Assembly (NCBI GenBank): GCA_002298075.1
Contig: DBLW01000135.1
Coordinates: forward strand, 1 to 12,654
DNA length: 12,654 bases
Reading direction: 5' to 3'
Source of the DNA: Bacteroidales bacterium UBA714
GTDB lineage: Bacteria; Bacteroidota; Bacteroidia; Bacteroidales; UBA932
Positions 1 to 7,384 of the stretch are shown piece by piece; positions within the stretch are counted from its first letter, which is position 1, and each line of letters begins with the position of its first letter. Made by a program: the position numbers and the translations under genes. The notes under the pieces are model-generated. The model was not told the DNA's origin, did not search any database, and worked only from the letters and a program-made list of their open reading frames with translations.

Positions 1-717
1 CACATTCTTCACCGCCACAAGATTTCCGACAAAAGCCACCACCCTGCTATTGTCATCCACCCCGAACCGCGCCCTAAGCGAAAGCCTGTCCTGCTCGGGA
101 AAACGTACGAAAACCTCTGAAACGCCATTGTACAACACCCTCTTGCACGCATCGGTGCAGATATATGACGACGACTCCAAAAGAGCCCTGCTCACAAAGA
201 AATTGCACGCGGCCCCTTCCATCAAAGCCTTTGTCCGTCTCAGCACCAAAGGATTACGCTGAGGGAAAGTATGGACATCAGAACCATGCCAGGACACATA
301 ATACGGCATTCCAAACCTCGCGGACGCCTCCGCCGCAACTAGAGCACCTGCAAAAGAATGAGCAGACACCACGTCATAGCCTTCGAGCATAGTGACCGCA
401 CGCCTGACGAGCGCCTTGAAAAACAGCGGCTCACGGCGGAGTTTCCATACAAGAATATGGTCTGTCACCGAAAACCTGTACCACAGCATCCTGTACTTCA
501 CATCATCAATGACAACCGAGTCCGGACAAGGCACCTTGGAAGTATGCCTGAGCACACGTGTCAGCACATTGTCACGTGCATGTATGCAGAACGCATCAAC
601 CTCGCACTCCCCTGTTCCGGCAAGATGCCTTATACGCTCATGCACAGCATTGAACAGCCCCTTGCGGTCAAAGGGACTGCTCTCAAAAATCACGGCTACT
701 CTTATTTTCTCACGCAT
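1..717 (-). CDS. GT4-type glycosyltransferase, 3' end cut by window edge
   Basis: This reading frame is open from an ATG at 717 to the window edge. It gives 239 residues without a stop, so the C-terminus is missing. The N-terminal Rossmann half of a GT-B enzyme is visible: a short beta strand after the start (RVAVIFE), then HGSDV at about residues 144-148, YNGVS at 196-200 and the domain-linker strand FVGNLVAVKN at 229-238. These are typical of family 4 (glycos_transf_1) retaining glycosyltransferases of about 370-400 residues. The donor-binding half with the EX7E motif lies outside the window. The start overlaps the stop of the upstream family-2 glycosyltransferase by 8 nt (ATGCGTGA), with a modest AGGA just before it, so coupled translation is likely. 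By context it adds one sugar to a lipid-linked surface-polysaccharide repeat unit. Donor and acceptor cannot be told from sequence. Confidence 0.88.
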   Translation of the reverse strand, partial: MREKIRVAVIFESSPFDRKGLFNAVHERIRHLAGTGECEVDAFCIHARDNVLTRVLRHTSKVPCPDSVVIDDVKYRMLWYRFSVTDHILVWKLRREPLFFKALVRRAVTMLEGYDVVSAHSFAGALVAAEASARFGMPYYVSWHGSDVHTFPQRNPLVLRRTKALMEGAACNFFVSRALLESSSYICTDACKRVLYNGVSEVFVRFPEQDRLSLRARFGVDDNSRVVAFVGNLVAVKNV

Positions 718-1729
718 TTTTCCTGTCCAATATTCCGGATGTAAAACGATAAACGCGCAAGGACATATCCACATTATTCATCTTATACAGAAGCAGATTG
801 AAAAATTGTCCAGGGCGCAATGAGAACAGGCCGAGCCCGGAATCCATATCCATCATGCCATACAGCCAAGTGAGATAGTCACGTCCGAGAAGCGCCGACC
901 TGCGCGAAGCAAAGATATTCATGACACGGCACACATAACGCCCGATGAGGTCTTTCCGGTAAAGGGCATTCACCTTCACACAGAAAGGATATTTCACCGC
1001 AAGACGGCAAAGCACATCCGCATACATAGGAAGAAATCTCCTGAGCTGCATCAGATGACGGTCGGAAGAAGTGTCACTGCCCAGAGAGCCTGCACGCAGA
1101 TGATAGTCATATACAGGAACCGGGCATGTGCGGACAGAACTGCACTCCGCCATGAAATTAAACACGAAAAGTTTATCTTCCGCATAACTCAGTTCCTCAC
1201 AGAATCTCAGTTTGCCTATGGCCTTACGGCGGAACATCTTGGCCCACGGCGCGTCAAGCATCTCGCAGTTATGCCTTATGTTTTCCTGGAAAAAACCATC
1301 CATCTCATCACGGCAGTACGAAGCGGCACGCAGAGGACAGACGTCTTTCACAGGTATCCCGTCAACATATACGGAATATCCGCCAAGCAGCATATCCTCC
1401 CCGGAAACATCCTTAATCATGGAGGAAAGAGCCCCAGGCGCAAGCGCATCATCAGAATCAACGAACATCACATATGCCCCCTCAGCGATGTCAAGGCCGG
1501 CATTGCGTGCGGAGCTGACCCCCGCATTCGGCTTGTGCAGAGTACGGAAACGCGCTGATGTAGCAGAATACCTGTCACATATAAGCGGAGAGGAATCCGT
1601 GCTTCCGTCATCAATCAGAATAACCTCATATGAGGTGAAATCCTGTGCCAGTACACTTCCAAGACACCTGTCCAAATACTCCTCCGCATTATAAACAGGG
1701 ATTATTATGCTTACCATGTTCTTATCCAT
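710..1729 (-). CDS. Family 2 (GT-A) glycosyltransferase, surface polysaccharide assembly
   Basis: The 339-residue protein opens with the GT-A nucleotide-binding fold. It shows SIIIPVYN at 7-14, DDGSTD at 40-45, the NAGVSSARN stretch at 69-76 and the metal-binding DSDD at 91-94. This is the standard inverting family-2 arrangement used in capsule and O-antigen synthesis. No membrane segment is evident, so it is probably cytosolic or peripheral, acting on undecaprenyl-linked intermediates. A 68-nt gap separates it from the pyruvyl transferase upstream, the only clear gap inside this operon. Its TGA overlaps the start of the next glycosyltransferase. The ATG at 1729 lacks a good ribosome binding site. 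Met5 (1717) is a possible alternative start, but the conserved fold begins right after it, so either works. The sugar transferred is unknown. Confidence 0.93.
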   Translation of the reverse strand: MDKNMVSIIIPVYNAEEYLDRCLGSVLAQDFTSYEVILIDDGSTDSSPLICDRYSATSARFRTLHKPNAGVSSARNAGLDIAEGAYVMFVDSDDALAPGALSSMIKDVSGEDMLLGGYSVYVDGIPVKDVCPLRAASYCRDEMDGFFQENIRHNCEMLDAPWAKMFRRKAIGKLRFCEELSYAEDKLFVFNFMAECSSVRTCPVPVYDYHLRAGSLGSDTSSDRHLMQLRRFLPMYADVLCRLAVKYPFCVKVNALYRKDLIGRYVCRVMNIFASRRSALLGRDYLTWLYGMMDMDSGLGLFSLRPGQFFNLLLYKMNNVDMSLRVYRFTSGILDRKNA

Positions 1730-1797
1730 ATATCATCAACATTAATTGCCTTTCTTCCGTCCCCTCCCGAAGCACATCAAAAAGCAGAATTTACAAA

Positions 1798-2934
1798 TCA
1801 CTTTTCCAATGCTCCGCAAAGGAAATCAAGAGAAACCCGCCTCAGCGCGAGAACCCTCCTGTCAACATCATCCCAGCACGGACCATCCAGAAAAAACCGG
1901 CAGTCGTCCCCGGGATCTATCCCGTGCACAAGCCTCTGCCCCAGATTACACATCTCCATCAGCGACTTCAGCCTTGCCATTCCCCTCGCCCTGTTGCCGA
2001 CTGCAATGAACGGCTTATGAAACAAAATGCAAAGCACACAGGCATGGAACGAATCCGTCACCACAAACGCGGCATCACGAAGACATGCAAGCCAATGTTC
2101 CAAAGGCGGCACGACCCTCTCACTGACAGGAATCCTCCTGTCGTATGGTCTGACAGAAGCATCATGCACCTCCATTCCGCCCGCATTTGCGACAAACCTG
2201 ACCACATGCTCCTTCTGGAAATCATTGTCAAGAATATAGCTTAGAAGTTTTCCCCCAGCACCGCTGCAAGGCACGCGCGAAGCAATCTCCGAATAGACAT
2301 CACGACCGAGAATCATCACAGGATCAAGCACATGCACGGCATTTCCAAACCCGAACCAATCCCGGCAAATCCCTACGGCATCCTCCTCCCTCACAGAAAC
2401 AGCATCAAATTTCCCCAGAAGAGCCGAACATGACGCAAGCTGCGCCGGACTGTACTCCAGCTCAGACGTGCCAAAAGACGCAGCATATGACATCCGCAAC
2501 ACGTCCCATCCTGTTGTGAATTCTAAAAAAGCATCCTCAATCCGTCCGAAATACCTCGGGCGCCACACCTGGTCGCTCCCCACGACGAAAGCATCATACT
2601 GTCCCTCCCTAATGTCACGGTATGAATTAATGACTTCCGGGCTTATCTGCTCATCCACGAAACGGCCCACATGGGAGGACACAACAGGAAGTTCCTTTCT
2701 GTATCGCAGTTCACGGAACACTTCCGGAGCGCCGGCACCTCTTAACAGTCTGACAAAAAACCTGCGGGCATATACAGCCGGAGCCTTCCACCAAACCGGA
2801 AGCGGCATACCGTGTCTGAGGGCAAGAACGGAAACCTCATGTCCCATTTCCATAAGAACCCTCCTAAGCGCATAGGCCTGAAGGACACCTCCGTAATTCG
2901 TGTGAAACGGCAACGTTACTATAGCTATCCTCAT
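1798..2934 (-). CDS. Polysaccharide pyruvyl transferase family protein
   Basis: The 378-residue protein belongs to the polysaccharide pyruvyl transferase family (PF04230; WcaK/CsaB-like), which transfers pyruvate from phosphoenolpyruvate to sugar hydroxyls as a ketal and so adds negative charge. Family features are NYGGVLQAYAL at 13-23, VVGSDQVW at 117-124, AASFG at 151-155, SVREE at 180-184, LDPVMIL at 203-209 and the C-terminal TDSFHACV at 293-300. Length is normal for the family. The start at 2934 overlaps the stop of the FrhB-like gene by 4 nt (ATGA) and has a strong AAAAGGAGG 8 nt upstream, so the start is secure and translation is probably coupled. The FrhB-like neighbour is a common partner of this family in bacterial capsule loci. 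Some members of PF04230 have unproven chemistry, so pyruvylation itself is inferred. Confidence 0.93.
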   Translation of the reverse strand: MRIAIVTLPFHTNYGGVLQAYALRRVLMEMGHEVSVLALRHGMPLPVWWKAPAVYARRFFVRLLRGAGAPEVFRELRYRKELPVVSSHVGRFVDEQISPEVINSYRDIREGQYDAFVVGSDQVWRPRYFGRIEDAFLEFTTGWDVLRMSYAASFGTSELEYSPAQLASCSALLGKFDAVSVREEDAVGICRDWFGFGNAVHVLDPVMILGRDVYSEIASRVPCSGAGGKLLSYILDNDFQKEHVVRFVANAGGMEVHDASVRPYDRRIPVSERVVPPLEHWLACLRDAAFVVTDSFHACVLCILFHKPFIAVGNRARGMARLKSLMEMCNLGQRLVHGIDPGDDCRFFLDGPCWDDVDRRVLALRRVSLDFLCGALEK

Positions 2935-4136
2935 CGCATAATCCTCCTTTTCAATCCGACCAGAGCCGCACGCACAGCTCTGGCAATTCTTTTGGGAAGC
3001 GCCCCCCTGCGTACAAATCCTGACATATAGGACTGCAGGTCACCCGCCGAATCCAAAGAATCAAAAAACTCTTTGCGCCGTTCAGGCACAGGCACCGATT
3101 CCGCGAAACCTCCATTATTTCCCATAGCAAGTTCCGGAACAAGCTCCTCCAGCACAAGACCTTCGAGCAGCATGCGCCCCTTTTCAGTATTGACCAGCAC
3201 CAGGCTCGCTCCCCTGTCATCGTCAAGGCGCGGCATCGACTGCCTTACGCTCCACAAATCCGCAAGAGTAAGGTCGCTCCCGCTTAGCCCGCACCGGACC
3301 GGACACTTATAACACGACGGTCTCAATGTCATGTCCTGGACAAAAAGTGCCATATACGGGTCTTCAACATATTTCCTGCGTACAGACGAGCTGCAAGCCC
3401 CGTCATCACGGGCCACAGAGTTACCGTCTGCCGAACCTGCAAATTCATAGACAACATCATAATGGAACCAGCTGCGCTTCTTGTCACGGAACTTGACTCC
3501 GGTCATTCCGGAGCCGTACGCCCGTTCCATAGAGACTGCATACTTTTCCCAAAGCCCAGGCCCGGGAACGCCATGACAGGCGAAATCAACAGTCACAAGG
3601 GAAGAAAGATCAAGTTCATGCGCCTTTTTGTCCAAATATTTCCTCAAACCTGCCACCTGACAAGGAGTACCCGAGAAAAGCACTTCCATGCCTTCACAAA
3701 GTCTGTCATGCACATCCTCAAACGCCGCATACAACTCGCTCTGTACATATTTAGGCCCTCTGAACCGATTGACCTCCTCCATACTTCCCGCCTCACAATG
3801 GGCAACCGTCATATCATCCTCCACAGCCGCACCGAACACCACTCCACCATTACCGATAACCCTGCGTGCGACATACGGAAATACTCCTCCAGATGCGCTT
3901 TCCTCAACAAATTCGTCACTGCGGCCTCCCATCACAGCCAATGGCCTGCGCGGCTCAAGAGGCTCGAGTACAGGACAGACTGACTCACATTTTCCGCAGC
4001 CTATGCACCTGTCCGGATTGGCAAGCGGATAATCAAAGCCCTCACGGTCACGCCGCATCACAATGCATTGCACCGGGCATATGTTAACGCAAGCCGTACA
4101 TCCGCAGCAAGCCGCACTGTCAATTATAGTTATCAT
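2931..4136 (-). CDS. FrhB-like (coenzyme F420 hydrogenase/dehydrogenase beta family) Fe-S protein
   Basis: Counting from the ATG at 4136, the protein has 401 residues. An N-terminal bacterial ferredoxin module has two complete [4Fe-4S] motifs: Cys10-x2-Cys13-x2-Cys16-x3-Cys20-Pro and Cys44-x2-Cys47-x2-Cys50-x3-Cys54-Pro. The FrhB N- and C-terminal domains follow, with FSGTPCQVAGL at 154-164, CHGVP at 187-191 and a further Cys cluster CYKCPVRCG at 275-283. The frame extends upstream to 4172, but 4136 is preferred: it overlaps the flippase stop as ATGA, has AAAAGGAGG 6 nt upstream, and puts the ferredoxin motif at the usual distance from the N-terminus. Members in capsule loci sit next to pyruvyl transferases in bacteria not expected to make F420, so the likely role is flavin/Fe-S redox chemistry on a glycan or its pyruvyl group. 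The actual substrate is unknown. Confidence 0.92.
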   Translation of the reverse strand: MITIIDSAACCGCTACVNICPVQCIVMRRDREGFDYPLANPDRCIGCGKCESVCPVLEPLEPRRPLAVMGGRSDEFVEESASGGVFPYVARRVIGNGGVVFGAAVEDDMTVAHCEAGSMEEVNRFRGPKYVQSELYAAFEDVHDRLCEGMEVLFSGTPCQVAGLRKYLDKKAHELDLSSLVTVDFACHGVPGPGLWEKYAVSMERAYGSGMTGVKFRDKKRSWFHYDVVYEFAGSADGNSVARDDGACSSSVRRKYVEDPYMALFVQDMTLRPSCYKCPVRCGLSGSDLTLADLWSVRQSMPRLDDDRGASLVLVNTEKGRMLLEGLVLEELVPELAMGNNGGFAESVPVPERRKEFFDSLDSAGDLQSYMSGFVRRGALPKRIARAVRAALVGLKRRIMR

Positions 4137-5674
4137 GCCCTGCCTCCTTTTCTGACAACATTCAATATCCATCTCCTCTCATCTCCACTGCATCCGGCCC
4201 AAAGCACAGAGACACACGCACATAAGAAACATACGGCAGAACTCAGCACAAAGCCCCAAAATCCCACTCCAAGACGTCCGTTCAGCAAAGCCGGAATCAC
4301 GCAAGCGGCAAATGCCACAATAATCACATTCAGCCAAACATCCCTCACATATCTGCCCACAGGAAAGCCCGTCATGCCGCCAAGCATAACCAGACGCGCA
4401 AACAGGCACACCTGAGAAAGCACTATGGCCACAATCACCGTAACCTCAGGCATACAGCCTGCCTTAAGGAAAATGTACGACACAGGCAAGTTCAGCAATT
4501 GAAGTCCTCCGACAACAATCTGATAATTCCTGATTCTTCCTGTGGCAAGCATACCGGTTATGAGCGGAGAAGACAGAGACTCGCTGAGCGCGAAAACAAG
4601 AAAAAGCCTGACGAACATGGAAGAATGCCCCGGCACATCCTTAAGCCACAGCCCGAGGATATATTCTGCATTGAAAATCACCGGCAGGGCAAGCACGAGC
4701 AGCAGATAAAACGACATCCTTGAGGAGCGGCGCATAAGAGCAAACATGTACTCCCTGTCCCCGCAGGCGTATGATTTGGTAATCTGCGGATTTACTGCCG
4801 TCATGAAATTGGAAACAAACCCCTGCACCGCTCCGTTGAGCTGCACCGCCACTCCCCTGGCCGCATTAACTGCCGGGCCGGAGAAAATATTGACCAGTAT
4901 ATTGCCGCCATGGTCTCTCAGCACCCCGGATGTCACCCCGATGAAATTCCACCCGGCAAATGACGCCATCTCCCGCATGAGTTTCCGGTCGTATATGAAA
5001 CGGTAACGGCATTCCGGAAGATGCATCCTGCACCACAGCCAATATGCGCTGCGCACAAGCAAGGTCGCCACAGCCATAAGTGCGGCATAGGACACAAGCC
5101 TGTCAGACGGAGACGCCATTATAAGAAAAGCCACGGCAAGTCGGCAAAGCCCGTCGAAAATACCGATTCCGGCATAGGCTCCCATTCTCTCATGTGCCGT
5201 TATCGAAGCCATCTGCGGCACACTCATAAGATTCACAGCAAAAGAAAAGACCGAGAAATGCAGTACCATCCTCGCAGCAGGTATCCTTGAAGAGTCGATT
5301 GTCATCTTGTTTGATATGAACCACAATCCGGAAGGCTCGGCAAGCAACACAACCGCCGCAGCGATGACAAGCTGGACCGTCACTGCCGTAGAATAAATCC
5401 TGCCCAGCTCTTCCCTGTCCCCACGCGCAAGACCGAATGTTATGAAGCGCGTTACGGCCGAACTCAAGGCACCGGAGATGACGGTGAACATCGCCACGAC
5501 TCCTCCGATGACATTATATATTCCATAATCCTCTTCTCCGAGAGCACCGAGGACAACTCTTGAGGTATAGAGGCTCACGAGCATAAGAAAAAGCATCCTG
5601 ACGTAAAGCATCAGGGTGTTACGGGCTATCAGCCTTCCTTTTGTAGCATGTTCGTTTTCTATCGGCGTCGTCAT
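4133..5674 (-). CDS. Wzx/PST-type polysaccharide flippase (oligosaccharide-lipid exporter)
   Basis: This is a 513-residue, very hydrophobic protein of the MATE/PST (Wzx-like) superfamily. After a short cytosolic N-terminus comes RNTLMLYVRM, then the YTSRVVLGALGEEDYGIYNV segment typical of this flippase group, in which a membrane helix is followed by a G(x)xDYGIYN loop. About 12-14 membrane-spanning stretches follow to the C-terminus. It would move undecaprenyl-linked repeat units across the inner membrane. It is the first gene of the minus-strand block and overlaps the FrhB-like gene by 4 nt. I chose the ATG at 5674. The frame continues to a TTG at 5701, but that extension (PRTFAKAA) is not characteristic. 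There is no SD at the start, unlike the two downstream genes. The exported glycan cannot be deduced. Confidence 0.92.
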   Translation of the reverse strand: MTTPIENEHATKGRLIARNTLMLYVRMLFLMLVSLYTSRVVLGALGEEDYGIYNVIGGVVAMFTVISGALSSAVTRFITFGLARGDREELGRIYSTAVTVQLVIAAAVVLLAEPSGLWFISNKMTIDSSRIPAARMVLHFSVFSFAVNLMSVPQMASITAHERMGAYAGIGIFDGLCRLAVAFLIMASPSDRLVSYAALMAVATLLVRSAYWLWCRMHLPECRYRFIYDRKLMREMASFAGWNFIGVTSGVLRDHGGNILVNIFSGPAVNAARGVAVQLNGAVQGFVSNFMTAVNPQITKSYACGDREYMFALMRRSSRMSFYLLLVLALPVIFNAEYILGLWLKDVPGHSSMFVRLFLVFALSESLSSPLITGMLATGRIRNYQIVVGGLQLLNLPVSYIFLKAGCMPEVTVIVAIVLSQVCLFARLVMLGGMTGFPVGRYVRDVWLNVIIVAFAACVIPALLNGRLGVGFWGFVLSSAVCFLCACVSVLWAGCSGDERRWILNVVRKGGRA

Positions 5675-5748
5675 TGCGGCTTTGGCAAATGTCCGCGGCA
5701 AGGCGTCTTCGCATGAAATCGGAACGTGGCCAGGACAGTTACAAATAG

Positions 5749-5756
5749 CAAATGTA
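5749..5756 (-). promoter_or_regulatory. Possible -7 box for the polysaccharide operon
   Basis: On the minus strand this reads TACATTTG, an exact match to the Bacteroidota -7 consensus TAnnTTTG, about 75 nt before the flippase start. The -33 position about 20 nt upstream reads TTCA rather than TTTG, so only half of the promoter is convincing. Confidence 0.3.
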
Positions 5757-5826
5757 ATAAATTATGCGCAATTAAATGAAGTCTATTTCACATTGTAGCA
5801 TTTTTTGTCCTTTGCCGGCATATTCT

Positions 5827-5858
5827 TTTGGAAATGTCATTGAAATTGCGTAATTTAG
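5827..5858 (+). promoter_or_regulatory. Candidate Bacteroidota promoter for the Dabb gene
   Basis: TTTG at 5827-5830 is followed by exactly 20 nt and then TAATTTAG at 5851-5858, one mismatch from the -7 consensus TAnnTTTG. Transcription would start near 5865, leaving a leader of about 25 nt before the ATG at 5891. Spacing and placement fit well. The mismatch in the -7 box keeps confidence moderate. Confidence 0.42.
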
Positions 5859-5890
5859 TCGTCGGTTAAAACACTAAACACTCACAGATT

Positions 5891-6190
5891 ATGGTAAGAT
5901 ATTGCGTAATGTGGAAGTTCAAGTCATCAGATGACAAGACTCCCAAAGAACTCGCGGAAGAAGTCAAGGAAAAATATGAGTCTCTCATGGGACTTGTGCC
6001 GGGACTGCTGAACATTGAAATCGGTATCAACCGCAACGAAGGGGCCACATCCTACGATGCCGTCATGCTCGCCGACTTTGAAAACTGGGAGGCACTCGCA
6101 GCCTATAAGGCAGATTCCATGAGGGACAATGTCATAAAATACGTAAAGACAATTGCAGAAGTAAGGGCCAAGGTAGAATACGAAAGATAA
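5891..6190 (+). CDS. Dabb family (stress-responsive alpha/beta barrel) protein
   Basis: This 99-residue protein matches the Dabb family (PF07876): an opening strand VRYCVMWKFK, a central helix ending in the conserved LxGLVPGLLNIEIGIN stretch (about 32-48), SYDAVMLADFENWEALAAY (about 54-72) and a final helix with the strand VRAKVEYE. Such proteins are small dimeric ferredoxin-like barrels. Some are stress-induced, others act as cyclases or heme-related enzymes in unrelated pathways, so no substrate can be assigned. It probably acts in the cytosol, since no signal peptide is present. It stands alone on the plus strand, divergent from the polysaccharide operon, with a plausible promoter upstream and a strong hairpin terminator 33 nt after its stop. 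It is probably a monocistronic housekeeping or stress gene not connected with the glycan locus. Confidence 0.9.
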   Translation: MVRYCVMWKFKSSDDKTPKELAEEVKEKYESLMGLVPGLLNIEIGINRNEGATSYDAVMLADFENWEALAAYKADSMRDNVIKYVKTIAEVRAKVEYER

Positions 6191-6196
6191 GGGCTT

Positions 6197-6209
6197 CCGG
6201 AAATTCCGG
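6197..6209. repeat. Short inverted repeat just after the Dabb stop
   Basis: CCGGAA-A-TTCCGG begins 6 nt past the stop codon. As RNA it can form only a 4-bp CCGG stem with a 5-nt loop. As DNA it is a nearly perfect 13-nt palindrome. Function unknown; it may be chance. Confidence 0.3.
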
Positions 6210-6223
6210 TAACTTCACAAGAA

Positions 6224-6256
6224 AAGGAGGTGCAACCCGAGCGGCGGCACCTCCTT
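6224..6256. terminator. Bidirectional terminator between Dabb and DUF4465-like genes
   Basis: A perfect 10-bp inverted repeat, AAGGAGGTGC at 6224-6233 and GCACCTCCTT at 6247-6256, has a 13-nt loop and is followed by ATTCTTTC on the plus strand. On the minus strand the arm is followed by TTCTTGTG. It sits between two convergent genes (stops at 6190 and 6282), so it probably ends both transcripts. Confidence 0.75.
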
Positions 6257-6281
6257 ATTCTTTCTGGATACGGAAGAGGAA

Positions 6282-7058
6282 TTACTCCCCTGCCGGAACC
6301 TCAAACTCAATCTGGTCAAGGCATACTGAGAAGCCCGCCGTAGCCTCAGCACCGACAAGACCTGAAGCATTTGAAGCATCTACAGTAATCACGACTTTGT
6401 TGACTGTTCCAAGAGCTGCGAGGTCAACCTTAGTCCAATCCTCGCAAACGAACTCCTTGCCGTCACGGTAATCTCCGAGAGCGAATGAAACCGAACCGGT
6501 CTCCTCGCCGGCTGCATCATAACCCTTGAACACTACCTCGCAATAATCTCCGGCTACAAATCCCGCTGTAGAATAGCGGCCGAACTTCATAAGCTGGTAC
6601 ATGCATGCGGAATTGTTTACAAAAGCGGAAACTATCTTGTGCTCCTTGTCCTCGGCGAAAGAGAAAGACATGTCATAGTCCTTCACATACTTGCTCAGGC
6701 AGAATGACACAAACTTTGCCGTTCCGGCTGCTCCCGGCGTCTCAGAGGTCTTGTCACCGTTCACACGCAGATGGCTGGACTGGGAAGCGCCGTCAGCAGA
6801 AGTGTCTGCGGATCCGCCAATCACTGCACCGCCATACATGTTGTAATAGTTCAAATGTGCAAATGTCGCCCCGAACTCTTCGTATGCTATTTCCTCATTA
6901 TATGCTCCGGTATTGTCACTTTTGTTTGCGGCAAACTCGCAATCCTCAAACGAGATGGTCTCGATACGTGTCTTAGGAGTGTCTGGTGCGTCATCACCGT
7001 TGCACGCATTAAAGGCCAGGGCGCATGCGGCAAGCGCAAAAAAAGAAATTTTCTTCAT
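6282..7058 (-). CDS. DUF4465-like secreted lipoprotein
   Basis: The 258-residue precursor has a type II signal peptide (MKK, then a hydrophobic run ending FNAC) with the lipid-bearing Cys at residue 19. The following NGDDAPD is an acidic stretch like the surface-export signal of Bacteroidota lipoproteins. The rest resembles DUF4465 (PF14717): ISFEDCEF near 35-42, a YNNMYGG-like segment, and the C-terminal YCEVVFKGYDAAGEE / SFALGDYRDG / W-VDLAALGTVNKVVITVDAS / FSVCLDQIEFE series of jelly-roll strands. As I recall, some proteins of this kind serve in Bacteroides vitamin B12 uptake, but I see no cobalamin riboswitch or TonB receptor here, so the ligand is open. It stands alone on the minus strand, divergent from the lipoprotein at 7385 and sharing its upstream region. 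There is no SD at the start. Confidence 0.8.
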   Translation of the reverse strand: MKKISFFALAACALAFNACNGDDAPDTPKTRIETISFEDCEFAANKSDNTGAYNEEIAYEEFGATFAHLNYYNMYGGAVIGGSADTSADGASQSSHLRVNGDKTSETPGAAGTAKFVSFCLSKYVKDYDMSFSFAEDKEHKIVSAFVNNSACMYQLMKFGRYSTAGFVAGDYCEVVFKGYDAAGEETGSVSFALGDYRDGKEFVCEDWTKVDLAALGTVNKVVITVDASNASGLVGAEATAGFSVCLDQIEFEVPAGE

Positions 7059-7172
7059 AATGATTATAAATTATAAGTTAATTTTGATATATGCTTATAA
7101 ATCCCGCTACAAACCATGACAACACACAAAATACTTCATTTGAAAATTGTCCGAATCACATTGTAGAGCATG

Positions 7173-7180
7173 CAAATATA
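7173..7180 (-). promoter_or_regulatory. Possible -7 box for the DUF4465-like gene
   Basis: On the minus strand this reads TATATTTG, an exact match to TAnnTTTG, about 115 nt before the start at 7058. No TTTG is found about 20 nt upstream, so the assignment is tentative in such AT-rich DNA. Confidence 0.25.
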
Positions 7181-7199
7181 TCAAATTATTTATTAAAAA

Positions 7200-7231
7200 T
7201 TTTTTCCTGCAAAAAAATTAACCTATGTTTG
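7200..7231 (+). promoter_or_regulatory. Candidate promoter for the triple-repeat lipoprotein gene
   Basis: TATGTTTG at 7224-7231 matches TAnnTTTG exactly. At a 20-nt spacing the -33 position (7200-7203) reads TTTT instead of TTTG. The resulting leader would be about 145 nt and would contain the inverted repeat at 7250-7275. Confidence 0.35.
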
Positions 7232-7249
7232 TCAAGCATTTCGCAAGGA

Positions 7250-7275
7250 CAGATACGGGCAATTTATCGTATCTG
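7250..7275. repeat. Inverted repeat with 8-bp arms (operator or leader hairpin)
   Basis: CAGATACG (7250-7257) and CGTATCTG (7268-7275) are perfect reverse complements around a 10-nt AT-rich centre (7258-7267). No U-tract follows on either strand, so this is not a normal terminator. Its place just after the candidate plus-strand promoter suggests a transcription-factor site or a leader-RNA hairpin. Confidence 0.5.
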
Positions 7276-7384
7276 GCTGCGGAATTATGGCTTTAAGCAT
7301 TTTTACAATGACTTTTTATAAGAATAAAAGCCGATTTACTTACAATTTATAACATATTTACAATTATTTTTACGTTTACACATT

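Larger units (their letters stand above)
7059..7384. other. AT-rich divergent regulatory region between two lipoprotein genes
   Basis: These 326 bp contain no convincing gene. They are strongly AT-rich and carry a candidate -7 box in each direction (7173-7180 minus, 7224-7231 plus), an inverted repeat with 8-bp arms at 7250-7275, and an A/T hairpin (AATTTTTT / AAAAAATT) around 7198-7220. I looked for riboswitch signatures such as a cobalamin box (GCCACTG) on both strands and saw none. Confidence 0.6.

Noticed and set aside
1055..1694. Plus-strand open frames opposite the GT2 gene
   Set aside because: They are antisense to conserved GT-A motifs and have no recognisable protein features.
1730..1797. 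Internal promoter or small gene in the 68-nt gap before the GT2 gene
   Set aside because: No TAnnTTTG box, convincing hairpin or open frame was found; it is treated as an ordinary intra-operon spacer.
4137..4172. Upstream start for the FrhB-like gene adding MDIECCQKRRQG
   Set aside because: The internal ATG at 4136 has a strong SD, an ATGA overlap with the upstream stop and the usual distance to the ferredoxin motif.
5675..5701. TTG start extending the flippase by nine residues
   Set aside because: The ATG at 5674 gives a normal flippase N-terminus. The extension is not family-like and has no ribosome binding site.
6247..6270. Fragment of a 16S rRNA 3' end (CACCTCCTT ... TTTCTGGA)
   Set aside because: The match is very short and interrupted, and the CACCTCCTT is fully explained as one arm of the terminator hairpin.
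7059..7384. Cobalamin riboswitch upstream of the DUF4465-like gene
   Set aside because: No conserved B12-box sequence was seen on either strand, and the region is too AT-rich to form the usual core.
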